DNA of 64,000 nucleotides from Cyanobacteria bacterium OH_CBrB_359 (lineage in GTDB: Bacteria > Cyanobacteriota > Vampirovibrionia > Gastranaerophilales > Gastranaerophilaceae). The translations under genes were made by a program, and so were the position numbers. This document shows, piece by piece, positions 51,268 to 60,972 of the stretch (the stretch's first letter is position 1; each line of letters starts with the position of its first letter). Location: NCBI GenBank assembly GCA_023433065.1, contig JAEZET010000001.1, positions 248,001-312,000 on the forward strand, written 5' to 3'. Under the pieces are notes generated by a model. It had not been told where the DNA came from, ran no database searches, and saw only the letters and a program-made list of their open reading frames with translations.

Positions 51268-52244
51268 TAACTGTGAACCTTTACTTTAGCTTCTTTCTTC
51301 TCCATATACCAAGCAAGTGCCATGCTGGCAAAGAATATACTGGAGTAAGTTCCTATCGCAATACCCAATATCATTGCAAGAACAAAATCTTTAGTGGTTA
51401 CGCCGCCAAATAAATAAAGAGCCGTAAGAGTAATCAAGGTAGTTAAAGAAGTGTTTATACTTCTCGCTAAAGTCTGGTTTACACTTGCGTTGACAATTTC
51501 GGAGAACGTAGCTTTTTTAGCAAGAAATTTTGAATTTTCTCTTATCCTGTCAAAAACAACTATTGTGTCATGTACTGAAAAACCCACTACGGTAAGAACG
51601 GCTGTTATAAATAAGCTGTCTATGTGCACTCCGAAAAACAATCCTAAAATGGAAAAAGCACCTATTACGAATAAAACATCATGAACCAGTGACAATAAGG
51701 CGATTATGCCGTATTCCAGCTGGAATCTTACTGTCAGATATGCGGCAATTGCAAATAATGCTAGAGCTACAGCTACCATTGAATTTTTAAACAACTCACT
51801 GCCGAGTGTAGGGCCTATTGAACTAACCTGCACTAAATTTGCAGTCGGATAATCTTTTTTAATGACATCTGTAATATTATCCAGAGTTTTATCATTCTTA
51901 TCCGCAATAAACTGGGTTCTTATCGAAACTATAGTTTTTGCTTTCCCTTCATGATTAGACTTTAAAACCTGTATTATGGGGTTAGCTATATTTTCGGCTT
52001 CAAGTTTTTCTCTTATTTTAGAAATTTCATCATTATCTACCGCTTTTTCAACAGAATATTGTGATATTGTTCCTCCTGTAAAATCAATCCCCACAAGAAG
52101 AGGAGCATGCGTCGGATAAGTTACCATGGAATAAACCATAGCAACAATTCCAGGGACAATTAACAATAAAGATAAAGCAAACCATGCCCATCTGTATTTA
52201 ACAACATCAATTATCTTTTTATGATTCAATAATACACTTGACAT
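51267..52244 (-). CDS. secF: Protein translocase subunit SecF
   Basis: This 325-residue RND-type membrane protein has VGIDFTGGTISQYSVEKAV in the first periplasmic domain and the SecF signature VLTVVGFSVHDTIVVFDRIRENSKF, with six hydrophobic segments. With SecD it uses proton motive force to draw preproteins through SecYEG. It follows secD by 24 bp and overlaps the XRE gene by one base, consistent with a secD-secF-xre operon on the minus strand. Confidence 0.95.
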   Translation of the reverse strand: MSSVLLNHKKIIDVVKYRWAWFALSLLLIVPGIVAMVYSMVTYPTHAPLLVGIDFTGGTISQYSVEKAVDNDEISKIREKLEAENIANPIIQVLKSNHEGKAKTIVSIRTQFIADKNDKTLDNITDVIKKDYPTANLVQVSSIGPTLGSELFKNSMVAVALALFAIAAYLTVRFQLEYGIIALLSLVHDVLFVIGAFSILGLFFGVHIDSLFITAVLTVVGFSVHDTIVVFDRIRENSKFLAKKATFSEIVNASVNQTLARSINTSLTTLITLTALYLFGGVTTKDFVLAMILGIAIGTYSSIFFASMALAWYMEKKEAKVKVHS

Positions 52245-52268
52245 TTTATCCTCTTTCTCTTCAAATTA

Positions 52269-53579
52269 TTAATCTAAAATACCGAAACGTGCTTTTTCAC
52301 GCTTTGTATCTTCTGCCTCAAAGCTTCTGTTAATTTCGCTTTCTTTAAGACCAAACCACCCGGGGTGCTTTAATTGACCTGTTCCAAATAATAAATGCAT
52401 AAAATTCTTAGTAACAGTAATCGCAGTGAACATACTTACCAGAACACCAATAATAAGTGTCAGAGCAAAGCCTTTTACTATACTTGTTCCAAGCATATAT
52501 AAAATTGTACAAGTTATTATAGTAGTCATATTTGAGTCAAAAATACTTGTAAATGCTCTGTCAAAACCCGAATTTATCGCAGTAAACAGAGTTCTTCCGG
52601 CCTTCAGTTCTTCTTTTGTTCTTTCAAATATTAATATATTCGCATCAACAGCCATGCCAACACTCAATATAAAACCTGCAATACCGGCTAATGTCAATGT
52701 TACAGGAATTGTCTTAAATATCGCAAAAACAATTAATCCGTAAATAATAAGCGCAATATCAGCAATTAAGCCCGGCAGATGATAATATAAAACCATAAAT
52801 ATCATAACAGCACTCAAACCGATTAAACCTGCTATCTTACTGTTGGCGATACTATCAGCCCCAAGCGTCGGGCCTACCGTATTTTCTTCAATTATTTTGG
52901 CAGGAACAGGCAATGCGCCTGCATTCAATAAATCTACCATTTGTTTTGCATCTTCATATTTAAAACCGCCTTCTCCGCCTGTAATTTGAGCCTTACCGCC
53001 TAAAATCGGCTCCTGAATTACGGGAGATGACTGAAGTTCTCGATTAAAAAATATTGCCATCGGCTTTCCTACAAGCTCCTGAGTCAACTTTGCAAACTTT
53101 TTAGTACCTTTATCATTAAATTCTAAGCTTACAACCCATTCCCCATTCCCGGGATTTGTGGATATTAATGCTTTTCTCAAATCATTACCTGTTAAACCGG
53201 TTGAAACCCAGCTTTGAGAATTGTTAAATCCTTCGATTGGTCTTTTGAATTCAAGTTCTGCTGTTTCACCTAAAAATTCTTTTGCTTTTTTAGGGTCAGA
53301 AACATTTGGAATTTCAATTAAAAGTCTTCTTTCACCTGTTTGTTGCACCAAAGTTTCTGCAACACCTATAGCATTAATTCTGTTTTCAATGGCAAATTTT
53401 AAGCTATCCATCATCTCAGGGGTTATCTTAGAGATTGTATCAGTTGTCTGAGCTTCAAGAACAAGCCTTGAGCCTCCGACCAAATCCAAACCGAGTTTCG
53501 CAGGTTTCAGGACTATAATGAATATACACGCAATTGTTAATGCTATTATCGCCCAAAACATTACCTTTTTATTTTTCAT
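52269..53579 (-). CDS. secD: Protein translocase subunit SecD
   Basis: This 436-residue protein starts with a transmembrane helix and LGLDLVGGSRLVLEAQT, a variant of the usual GLDLxGG. A periplasmic P1 domain (about 60-250) and the transmembrane RND block (MAVDANILIFERTKEELKAGR, the conserved AVDANVLIFER motif) follow. It is on the short side compared with E. coli SecD (about 615 residues), as in many other bacteria. GGGGAG precedes the ATG. A C-terminal charged tail extends into the cytoplasm. Confidence 0.95.
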   Translation of the reverse strand: MKNKKVMFWAIIALTIACIFIIVLKPAKLGLDLVGGSRLVLEAQTTDTISKITPEMMDSLKFAIENRINAIGVAETLVQQTGERRLLIEIPNVSDPKKAKEFLGETAELEFKRPIEGFNNSQSWVSTGLTGNDLRKALISTNPGNGEWVVSLEFNDKGTKKFAKLTQELVGKPMAIFFNRELQSSPVIQEPILGGKAQITGGEGGFKYEDAKQMVDLLNAGALPVPAKIIEENTVGPTLGADSIANSKIAGLIGLSAVMIFMVLYYHLPGLIADIALIIYGLIVFAIFKTIPVTLTLAGIAGFILSVGMAVDANILIFERTKEELKAGRTLFTAINSGFDRAFTSIFDSNMTTIITCTILYMLGTSIVKGFALTLIIGVLVSMFTAITVTKNFMHLLFGTGQLKHPGWFGLKESEINRSFEAEDTKREKARFGILD

Positions 53580-53774
53580 TTTGCTCCCCTAGTTTAAATT
53601 ACAAGTCATATTTTAACAAAAAAATAAAATTTAATCTAACCTAAAAAGCTATTTTTTTTATTAAGGTTATCTAAGCATATTGTCTTAACAAAAATTTTAT
53701 AAAAAATAACTTTAGCAAATTTAATTTTTAAGAGTTTTATACTAGTAGTTATAAAATTAGAAAGTGGAATTAAG

Positions 53775-54137
53775 ATGTCATTGAGAGTTTCTGCAAATTA
53801 CAACAACGCAAATAATCCGTCTTTCGGAAGATTAAATTTTTCAAAAGCAATAGAGAACGCAAAAGACGGGGTATACAAAACTGCAATTCGTATTCAAAAT
53901 CAGGAAAATCAAGTAGCAGCAAAAGCTGGAGTACTCACTGTAATGGAGCTTTTACTTCCCAGCAAAAGTTTTGGTGAGTTCGCAAGCAGGTACTCGGCTT
54001 ATGATGTTGTAAGTTGGGCATTAAGATCCGCCAAAGACCCAAGATATGCCCCTTCTTTAGATACGGAAGTAACAAGTGTTCTTTCTTGGGGCAGAAAGCT
54101 TTGGCAATCAATGGGTCTTTCAGTAACAAAAAATTAA
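53775..54137 (+). CDS. Unknown small protein with N-terminal SFG motif
   Basis: This 120-residue protein begins MSLRVSANYNNANNPSFGRL, followed by a helical domain (FSKAIENAKDGVYKTAIRIQNQENQVAAKAGVLTVMELLLPS...) with no signal peptide or clear transmembrane segment. The Asn-rich lead into PSFG resembles the NNLNKSxSFG start of the two paralogues at 39540-40599, although the rest of the protein is unrelated. GTGGA lies upstream of the ATG. The function is unknown. The shared N-terminal motif may be a targeting or modification tag. Confidence 0.7.
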   Translation: MSLRVSANYNNANNPSFGRLNFSKAIENAKDGVYKTAIRIQNQENQVAAKAGVLTVMELLLPSKSFGEFASRYSAYDVVSWALRSAKDPRYAPSLDTEVTSVLSWGRKLWQSMGLSVTKN

Positions 54138-54259
54138 TAAATAAACAATTTTTTTGTATAATCACATGTTTTATCTTAAACAATGTGATTTTTCTTTTTT
54201 TTAAGTCAATATATTAATACCTTTATGATATTATTTATTTTGCTGAAAGAATTAGAGAA

Positions 54260-54601
54260 ATGTTGAGAAGCCTTACACCGATAATACTACTTTTGATATC
54301 AAATGTATTTATGACTTTTGCCTGGTATGGCCACTTAAAATATAAGCATTCACTATTGTGGACTGTTATTATAATAAGCTGGCTTATAGCATTTTTTGAA
54401 TATTGTTTTCAAGTGCCGGCAAACAGGATAGGTCACCAGTATTATGACACCGCCCAGCTTAAAACAATGCAGGAAGTCATAACCCTTATTGTATTTTGTG
54501 TGTTTTCGATTTTTTATCTTAAAGAAGGCTTAAAATGGAATTATTTAGTCGGTTTTGCCTTCATAAGCATTGCGGTATTTTTTGTGTTTAAAAAATGGTA
54601 A
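54260..54601 (+). CDS. DUF486 (DMT-like) small membrane protein
   Basis: This 113-residue protein has four hydrophobic helices and matches the DUF486 pattern closely: LLISNVFMTFAWYGHLKY, ISWLIAFFEYCFQVPANRIGHQYY, LKTMQEVITLIVFCVFSIFYLKEGLKWNYLVGFAFISIAVFF. The family resembles half-size drug/metabolite transporters, but no substrate is established. It is a stand-alone gene between the SFG protein and recA. Confidence 0.9.
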   Translation: MLRSLTPIILLLISNVFMTFAWYGHLKYKHSLLWTVIIISWLIAFFEYCFQVPANRIGHQYYDTAQLKTMQEVITLIVFCVFSIFYLKEGLKWNYLVGFAFISIAVFFVFKKW

Positions 54602-54662
54602 ATCGTATTTTTTCAATCTATGATTAATCCTAAAACGGCTTCATTACAAAATATAACAAGGT

Positions 54663-54690
54663 TTTACATTTACTAAGCTGATAGTATAAT
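54663..54690 (+). promoter_or_regulatory. Promoter of recA
   Basis: TTTACA (54663-54668), a 16-base spacer and a perfect TATAAT (54685-54690) lie 29 bp upstream of the recA start. AGGGG just before the start is the ribosome binding site. No copy of the lexA palindrome is present here. Confidence 0.7.
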
Positions 54691-54719
54691 TTATTTATGA
54701 CTTAGACAAGGGGAAAAAA

Positions 54720-55748
54720 ATGAGTACAGCAGTTAAAGAAAAAGAAACAGCAAATGTTAGCGAAGAAAAAAATAAAGCGCTTAAATTGGCTATAGAAAAA
54801 ATTGAAAAGGACTTCGGGAAAGGTTCAATTATGAAACTTGGAGATAAACCCGCAGTTTCAGTTGAAGTAATACCTACAGGAGCTTTGTCACTTGATATAG
54901 CACTTGGAATAGGTGGTATACCGAGAGGAAGAGTTATTGAAATTTATGGTCCTGAGAGCAGCGGTAAAACTACATTAGCGCAGCACGTCGTGGCAGAATG
55001 CCAGAAAAAAGGCGGCATTGCGGCATTTATTGATGCAGAGCATGCTCTTGATCCTGAATATGCAAGAAATCTTGGAGTTAATGTAGATGAACTTTTAATC
55101 TCACAACCTGATACAGGTGAGCAGGCTCTTGAAATTGCAGAAGAGCTTGTACGCTCATCAGCAGTTGATATTGTCGTTATAGACTCTGTTGCTGCTCTTG
55201 TTCCAAAAGATGAGATTGAAGGTGCAATGGAAGACAAACAAATGGGTCTTCAGGCAAGATTGATGTCAAAAGCATTGAGAAAATTAACTGGGATTGTAGG
55301 AAAAACTAACACAACAGTTATATTTATAAACCAGTTAAGGCAAAAAATCGGCGTTATGTATGGAAATCCCGAAACAACAACGGGGGGTAATGCTTTAAAA
55401 TACTACGCCAGCGTAAGATTGGATATAAGAAGAATTGATACTCTAAAAAAAGATGATCAGGATGTCGGTAACAGAGTAAGGGTCAAAATAGCTAAAAATA
55501 AAGTAGCACCACCTTTTAGAATGGCTGAATTTGATATTATTTACGGAAAGGGTATCTGCAAATTAGGAAGTATTCTTGATGTTGCGGTAAACCTTGATAT
55601 AGTCAAAAAAGCAGGAGCATGGTTTAGCTACAATGAGGAAAAACTCGGTCAGGGAAGAGATAAATCAAAAGAGTTCCTCGATTCTAACCCAAAAATTCTT
55701 GAAGAAATCGAAACTAAAGTAAGGTTAAAACTTCAGGAAAAAGAATAA
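54720..55748 (+). CDS. recA: RecA recombinase
   Basis: This 342-residue protein has Walker A GPESSGKT (77-84), [18 protein letters not shown], Walker [13 protein letters not shown], loop L1 and L2 regions ([54 protein letters not shown]). The length is standard. It promotes strand exchange and should stimulate autocleavage of the LexA at 41951. It has its own promoter and terminator. Confidence 0.98.
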   Translation: MSTAVKEKETANVSEEKNKALKLAIEKIEKDFGKGSIMKLGDKPAVSVEVIPTGALSLDIALGIGGIPRGRVIEIYGPESSGKTTLAQHVVAECQKKGGIAAFIDAEHALDPEYARNLGVNVDELLISQPDTGEQALEIAEELVRSSAVDIVVIDSVAALVPKDEIEGAMEDKQMGLQARLMSKALRKLTGIVGKTNTTVIFINQLRQKIGVMYGNPETTTGGNALKYYASVRLDIRRIDTLKKDDQDVGNRVRVKIAKNKVAPPFRMAEFDIIYGKGICKLGSILDVAVNLDIVKKAGAWFSYNEEKLGQGRDKSKEFLDSNPKILEEIETKVRLKLQEKE

Positions 55749-55761
55749 TAAAAAATTAAAG

Positions 55762-55788
55762 AACCCGCTTTTATCAGCGGGTTTTTTT
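55762..55788 (+). terminator. Intrinsic terminator of recA
   Basis: AACCCGC and GCGGGTT pair around an 8-base loop, followed by a T run. It lies 13 bp after the recA stop and between convergent genes. Confidence 0.9.
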
Positions 55789-55808
55789 AACTTATTTATC
55801 TTTTAATT

Positions 55809-58800
55809 TTAATCAATAGAGAAAATATCTTGTAAATCTTCGTATGTAAGTGTTTTACCAATATTTCTATCAACAGAAATTACAGAATCGACAAGGTTAC
55901 GTTTTCTCTGTTTGAGTTTTTGAATTTTCTCTTCAACGGTACCTTTTGTAATCAAGCGATAAACAAATACTTTTTTGGTTTGTCCGATACGGTAAGCCCT
56001 ATCGGTAGCCTGATCTTCAACGGCAGGATTCCACCAAGGATCATAATGGATTACATAATCAGCACCTGTCAGGTTCAATCCGGTACCGCCTGCTTTCAAA
56101 CTAATCAAGAAAATAGGAATATTGTCATTATTATTGAACCTTTCAACAACTTCCTGCCTGTTTTTGGTGCTTCCGGTTAAGTATTCATACTTGATTCCGG
56201 ATTTAATAAGCCATTCTTTTATGAGGTCAAGCATATCAACAAACTGGCTGAACAAAAGAACCCTGTGATTTTCAGAGATAATCTCTTCCAGCATTTCTTT
56301 AAGATGTTCAAATTTACCTGAATCATTAATTCCTCTGACATTGTCCTTGTCATAAAGCCTTGGGTGGCAACATATCTGACGCAATCTGAGAAGAGCCGAG
56401 AATATCGATAATCTGCTTTTTTCAAGTCCATTTTGCTCGATAGATTTAAATAATTCTTCTTTTGTACTGTCAAGAACATCAAGGTAAAAATCTTTTTGCT
56501 CAGGTGTAAGCTCACAGTATGCAATATTTTCAACTTTATCAGGAAGATCTTTTGCAACATCTCTTTTCATACGTCTTAATATAAACGGATAAATCTGAGA
56601 TTTAAGACGCTTTTCTACAACTTTTTCTTCCCTTTCGACAATCGGAGTTACGTAACGGTAATTGAACTCGGACTGGCTGAATAGGAATCCCGGCATCAAG
56701 AAATCAAATACAGACCATAATTCTTCCAGCCTGTTTTCAATCGGAGTACCGGATAATGCCAGTTTGTGAGCGCAATTTAACTGTTTTACACTCTGTGCAG
56801 TAATGGATTCTGCATTTTTAATATTCTGAGATTCATCAAGAATAACATATCTGAAGTTGTATTTCTTAAGCTTTTCTATGTCTCGTCTTATCAATGCATA
56901 GCTTGTTATTACTACGTCGTAATTTTTAATTTCTTTAAAAAGTTCTTTTCTTTCTATACCTGAAAGCTTTAAGCATTTTAGCCCCGGAGCAAATTTCTGT
57001 ATTTCGGCCTCCCAGTTAAAAACAACGGATGTAGGACAAATAACAAGATTTGGTGCCTGCTTGTTCTTTTCTTTGGCTTTTTGGATTAAAGCCAATGCCT
57101 GAAGCGTTTTACCCAGCCCCATGTCATCAGCCAAGATTCCGTTTAAACCGTATTGGTATAAAAACCACAACCAGCTAAAACCTTTGACCTGATATTCTCT
57201 GAAATCTGCATTAACACCTTTTGGCAATGCAACATTATCCATAGTTGAAAAAGTTGAAATCTGTTTCCAAAATTTAGAAAATTTACGGCTCATATTGAGA
57301 TTCATGCCGATATTCTGCATTTCTGAAATAACACCCGCACGATATGTTTTTACAATATATTTGTTTTCATCATTCTTATAAACGTCAAATGTATTAAATG
57401 ATTTCAAAAGTGCGTAAATATCAATGGCCGGAATCTCCGCAAAACCTTCATTTTTGATTCTTATGTATTTATTACCTTCATTAATTATGCTGTAAAATTC
57501 ATCAAAGTGTATTATTTCTTCGCCGACTGTCCCATACAATTCCACCTCAAAGCTGTCTGTGCTGTTTGAAGCAAAATCAATATCTGCAGTAAGAACAAAG
57601 GGTTCAGGAGTCAGTTTAAAAAATGACATATCATCTTTTTCTTCGAAAATCCAGCCTTCCCCTGCCTGTTTTAGATAATAATTATAAAAATCAATTGCGT
57701 TTTCTTTTTCTAAAGCAAGGTTATTAGTCTGCATTGGTGCAAATTTACAGCTTAAAAGCATTTGATATGCAGCCTCTTCGTGTCTGATATTTCTTTTTAC
57801 CCAGTATAAAAGATCCTCTTTCGGCTTTTTAATAGTAACATAAGGGGTTTTTTCGCTCGCTTTTGAATAAGCAACTCTAGTTCCGTCATAATCGAATTCC
57901 AGAGAAGCTTTTAGCGAACCGTCATAATCTAATCCCATTGTAACTACTTTAATAGGAGGTTTTTGTTCTAAGGAGAGTTTCTCAATAGCTTCTGTAACTT
58001 CACAGTCCATAATTTGCCTAAGTTTTGGAAGCTCCTCATAAATAAATTTTGCGCCATCGGCATCTTTTACATCTGTAAATGTCGATTTTACAAGATTTTG
58101 AGGCAAAGAAGACACCGAAATATTTGTAGGGAATATTATATTTTTATACCTTCCCCATTTGAGCTGTCTCGAAAAATATCTCACCTCTTCAAAAGGTAAA
58201 AGATCATCTTTGTCAGGTCTTTTCCAATATAAAGATAACAAAACATTTCCAACCATAGAGAAATTAACCGATAAAGTCAATCTCCATTCTTGATCTTTAA
58301 AAACAATTCTTTTCTTTGTTTTTCCGTCAATTACTTCTTCTGCCTTGGATAGAAGCTGGAAAAAACCGTCGAATTTAGCAATCGGAACGTCATACCAGCC
58401 TGCTTTTTTATCCAGACGTGAGTTCTTTAAAAGCATTTGAAAAATAGCAAGTTCAACTTTTTGGGATGCATTAAGTTCAAATGAAGGATCGGATTTTTGT
58501 GCCGCAATAATTAATTTCAGAATTGCCTCAATATCTCTTATAACTTTGCCCGTCGAGCGATCCATCACAAGAATTGAAAAGAAATTTTGCCTTCGCTTGG
58601 GATTGAAATGAAATATATAATTACCCTTAGGATTCTCACAGTCCGGAGTGTTTTCATCCGAATAATCAGGCTCCGCCTTATATTTTTTCGCTGCAAACTC
58701 ATCGTAAGTATGATTTTCAATTACTTTTAATCCAAGCGCAATCGCATGCTTACACCATTTCTCTTTTAATGGACAGGTGCAAGAAGGCTCTATTTCATTC

Positions 58801-59021
58801 TTTTTAAATTTAAGTTCTGTCTCATAAAAAGACTTAAAATTCCCTTTGACTTTAGCTTTAACGCCGGTTTTTTCCAGCGCAATATCCTGCACCAGTGATT
58901 TTTGATGAGTTTCATATCCTCTTCGCCAGCTACCGGGCTTGGCATTCTCTTTTAAATATTTGTAATTAAAACTGCAAACACCCATAAATTCTTTCGATAT
59001 ATATGCACTGGTTTTAAGCAC
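55809..59021 (-). CDS. SWIM zinc-finger SNF2-family helicase/ATPase
   Basis: The protein has 1070 residues. An N-terminal SWIM finger (CTCPLKEKWCKHAIAL, about 83-97) is followed by a bacterial SNF2-associated domain, then the two RecA-like lobes: ADDMGLGKTLQALALI (about 634), ILDESQN (DESQ in place of DEAH), LSGTPIENRLEELWSVFDF, LLFSQFVDMLDLI, FLISLKAGGTGLNLTGADYVIHYDPWWNPAVEDQATDRAYRIGQ. It is a DNA translocase; bacterial members of this type are linked to transcription or DNA maintenance but poorly characterised. The start at 59021 is GTG; an ATG at 58985 (MGVCSFNYK) is a good alternative. Confidence 0.93.
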   Translation of the reverse strand: MLKTSAYISKEFMGVCSFNYKYLKENAKPGSWRRGYETHQKSLVQDIALEKTGVKAKVKGNFKSFYETELKFKKNEIEPSCTCPLKEKWCKHAIALGLKVIENHTYDEFAAKKYKAEPDYSDENTPDCENPKGNYIFHFNPKRRQNFFSILVMDRSTGKVIRDIEAILKLIIAAQKSDPSFELNASQKVELAIFQMLLKNSRLDKKAGWYDVPIAKFDGFFQLLSKAEEVIDGKTKKRIVFKDQEWRLTLSVNFSMVGNVLLSLYWKRPDKDDLLPFEEVRYFSRQLKWGRYKNIIFPTNISVSSLPQNLVKSTFTDVKDADGAKFIYEELPKLRQIMDCEVTEAIEKLSLEQKPPIKVVTMGLDYDGSLKASLEFDYDGTRVAYSKASEKTPYVTIKKPKEDLLYWVKRNIRHEEAAYQMLLSCKFAPMQTNNLALEKENAIDFYNYYLKQAGEGWIFEEKDDMSFFKLTPEPFVLTADIDFASNSTDSFEVELYGTVGEEIIHFDEFYSIINEGNKYIRIKNEGFAEIPAIDIYALLKSFNTFDVYKNDENKYIVKTYRAGVISEMQNIGMNLNMSRKFSKFWKQISTFSTMDNVALPKGVNADFREYQVKGFSWLWFLYQYGLNGILADDMGLGKTLQALALIQKAKEKNKQAPNLVICPTSVVFNWEAEIQKFAPGLKCLKLSGIERKELFKEIKNYDVVITSYALIRRDIEKLKKYNFRYVILDESQNIKNAESITAQSVKQLNCAHKLALSGTPIENRLEELWSVFDFLMPGFLFSQSEFNYRYVTPIVEREEKVVEKRLKSQIYPFILRRMKRDVAKDLPDKVENIAYCELTPEQKDFYLDVLDSTKEELFKSIEQNGLEKSRLSIFSALLRLRQICCHPRLYDKDNVRGINDSGKFEHLKEMLEEIISENHRVLLFSQFVDMLDLIKEWLIKSGIKYEYLTGSTKNRQEVVERFNNNDNIPIFLISLKAGGTGLNLTGADYVIHYDPWWNPAVEDQATDRAYRIGQTKKVFVYRLITKGTVEEKIQKLKQRKRNLVDSVISVDRNIGKTLTYEDLQDIFSID

Positions 59022-59132
59022 ACATATTACATCCTAGAGCTCAATGCTGAGCAGCATAATACTATAATTAACTGCTATCTTACTTATAATTATACATAAA
59101 ACTTTTAAAATAACAATATATGTTTTAAAATT

Positions 59133-60107
59133 TTATATAAATATTTTTAAGAAATTAATTCTGCTTAGGATAACCTCACCCCAAAATACAACTATAAAAA
59201 GTGAAATTAGCATACTGGGACCAAAAGGGATATAAGTATATTCATTTTTCAGCTTTGCTGTTTTTATTAAATTTATGCACAAATAAATGCCTATTATACA
59301 AATAATAACCGCAAAAAATAAATCACTCCAGGGGTTTGAGATCTCAGAATATTCAACAATTTTATCTAATAGAACAATCGTAACAAATGATAAAAATAAA
59401 GCCATTAATTTATATTCTTTAGCCTTAATAAGCTTGTGTATAAACATAGGTAAAATCAAAAAAACTTGAAGGATAATACCCAATATTAAAACAACAACAA
59501 AATATTTTATCCCGACAAGTGCGCCGATTCCTGCTGCTATAAAAGTATCACCAAGCCCGAATGACCTTTTTTTTATAAAAATATAACAGCTCCAGGCCAA
59601 AACTTCCATAATCAAAGCCGAAAAGACCATGCCTGTTAACGAATTTATAATGTTTCCATTAAAAAAATTAAAAATAATTGCAATTACAATGAAAGAAACC
59701 GTATGTCTGTCAAAAACAACCTGCTCTTTTATATCCGTAACTGTTATTACAATCGCCAGACAAGCCAAAATCAAAAGAAATACGCCCATAAGAGAAATCC
59801 CATACGGCAAGGTAAAGTAATGGGTCGCCACGAATAAAAATACAACACCTGTTATAAATTCCACAATAGGATATTGGATGCTAATCTTTTTTGAACAAAA
59901 CCTGCATTTGCCTTTTAAAAGGAAATAAGACAAAACGGGAATATTATCATACCACTTTATTTTTTCATGGCACTCAGGGCATTTTGAAGGAGGCAGAATT
60001 ATTGATTCTCCCGTAAAAGATCGCAAGATAACAACATTTAAAAAACTTCCCACGCATAAACCAATTAAAAATACAAAAAATAAATATAAAAACCAAGCAA
60101 TCATCAA
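59133..60107 (-). CDS. pilD: Prepilin leader peptidase/N-methyltransferase (A24 family)
   Basis: This 324-residue multi-pass enzyme has GSFLNVVILR, a zinc-binding N-terminal domain (CPECHEKIKWYDNIPVLSYFLLKGKCRFC, cysteines 43, 46, 68, 71), and both catalytic aspartates: D125 (TVTDIKEQVVFD) and D187 (FGLGDTFIAAGIGALVG). It cleaves and methylates type IV prepilins at the inner membrane. It is longer than typical PilD (about 290) because of extra C-terminal helices. Its ATG overlaps the end of a sigma factor gene by 4 bp. Confidence 0.92.
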   Translation of the reverse strand: MMIAWFLYLFFVFLIGLCVGSFLNVVILRSFTGESIILPPSKCPECHEKIKWYDNIPVLSYFLLKGKCRFCSKKISIQYPIVEFITGVVFLFVATHYFTLPYGISLMGVFLLILACLAIVITVTDIKEQVVFDRHTVSFIVIAIIFNFFNGNIINSLTGMVFSALIMEVLAWSCYIFIKKRSFGLGDTFIAAGIGALVGIKYFVVVLILGIILQVFLILPMFIHKLIKAKEYKLMALFLSFVTIVLLDKIVEYSEISNPWSDLFFAVIICIIGIYLCINLIKTAKLKNEYTYIPFGPSMLISLFIVVFWGEVILSRINFLKIFI

Positions 60108-60898
60108 ACCGTTTTATTCTCTTCTTTCTCAGTTATTACCTCAAACAGGACAGCAAGAGCTTTCCTTATTTTTCTTGAAACCTGCATCTGTGAAATCCCC
60201 AATTTTGTTGCTATCTGGGTCTGGCTTAAATCTTCAAAGAAATTAAGCCTTATAACTTCCTGCAACTTTCCATCAAGGTTTTGAATAGCATCTTGGATAA
60301 GTATTTTATCTTCCTGAAAGGATATCAGACTTTTATACGTCTCATCCGCAATTCTATCTGAAAGAGTCTGGGAATCATCATCTCCATAAGAAATAACCTG
60401 ATCAAGAGAAAGCGTCTGCTTTCTTCTTTCTATATCTATAACCTCTTTTATCTTCGACACCGGAGTCTCAAGTTCTGTTGCAATCTCAAGCTCAGAAGGG
60501 ATATCTCCCGAGAGCTCTTTTAATTTTTCAATCATCTGATTTACCCTGTAAGCAAGCTCGTGAATTTCCCTGGGGGCTTTTATCATTGAAGCCTTATCCC
60601 TTAAATAATGCCTTATTTCACCTGTTATAAGATAAGTGGCATAAGTTTTAAAATTCTCACTAATATCAGGGTTATAAAAGTTAATTGCTTTAATTAAACC
60701 GACACTTCCAACCTGTACAATATCTTCAATCGGGTCAGTGCTTCTTCTTGCCAGGTTTCTTGCTATTCTTTTCACCAATGGCATGCATGCCAAAGCTATC
60801 AGGTTTTGAAGCTGTTTTTTAGCCTTTTCGTCCGATGTCGCCTTGTATTTATGCAGCCAGTCCTTTATTTGCTGAAAATTAATTTCGGTATCTATCAA
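60104..60898 (-). CDS. Group 3 alternative sigma factor (SigF/SigB/FliA-like)
   Basis: This 264-residue factor has region 2 (PLVKRIARNLARRSTDPIEDIVQVGSVGLIKAINFYNPDISENFKTYATYLITGEIRHYLRDKASMIKAPREIHEL), region 3 (IPSELEIATELETPVSKIKEVIDIERRKQTLSLDQ) and region 4 (LDGKLQEVIRLNFFEDLSQTQIATKLGISQMQVSRKIRKAL). The ITGEIRHYLRD...VPR-type region 2.4 is typical of the SigB/SigF group. In cyanobacteria SigF controls pilus genes, which fits its 4-bp overlap with the prepilin peptidase. No anti-sigma gene is adjacent. Confidence 0.92.
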   Translation of the reverse strand: MIDTEINFQQIKDWLHKYKATSDEKAKKQLQNLIALACMPLVKRIARNLARRSTDPIEDIVQVGSVGLIKAINFYNPDISENFKTYATYLITGEIRHYLRDKASMIKAPREIHELAYRVNQMIEKLKELSGDIPSELEIATELETPVSKIKEVIDIERRKQTLSLDQVISYGDDDSQTLSDRIADETYKSLISFQEDKILIQDAIQNLDGKLQEVIRLNFFEDLSQTQIATKLGISQMQVSRKIRKALAVLFEVITEKEENKTV

Positions 60899-60972
60899 GC
60901 AAAACCTCTCTAACTTCTCTTTATAATTATATCATTATTTAAGTCAGCATTGAATAGTGCTTATAATCTATT

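Noticed and set aside
54944..55237. Minus-strand frame inside recA
   Set aside because: It mirrors the conserved RecA core; codon and residue composition are those of a reverse-frame artefact.
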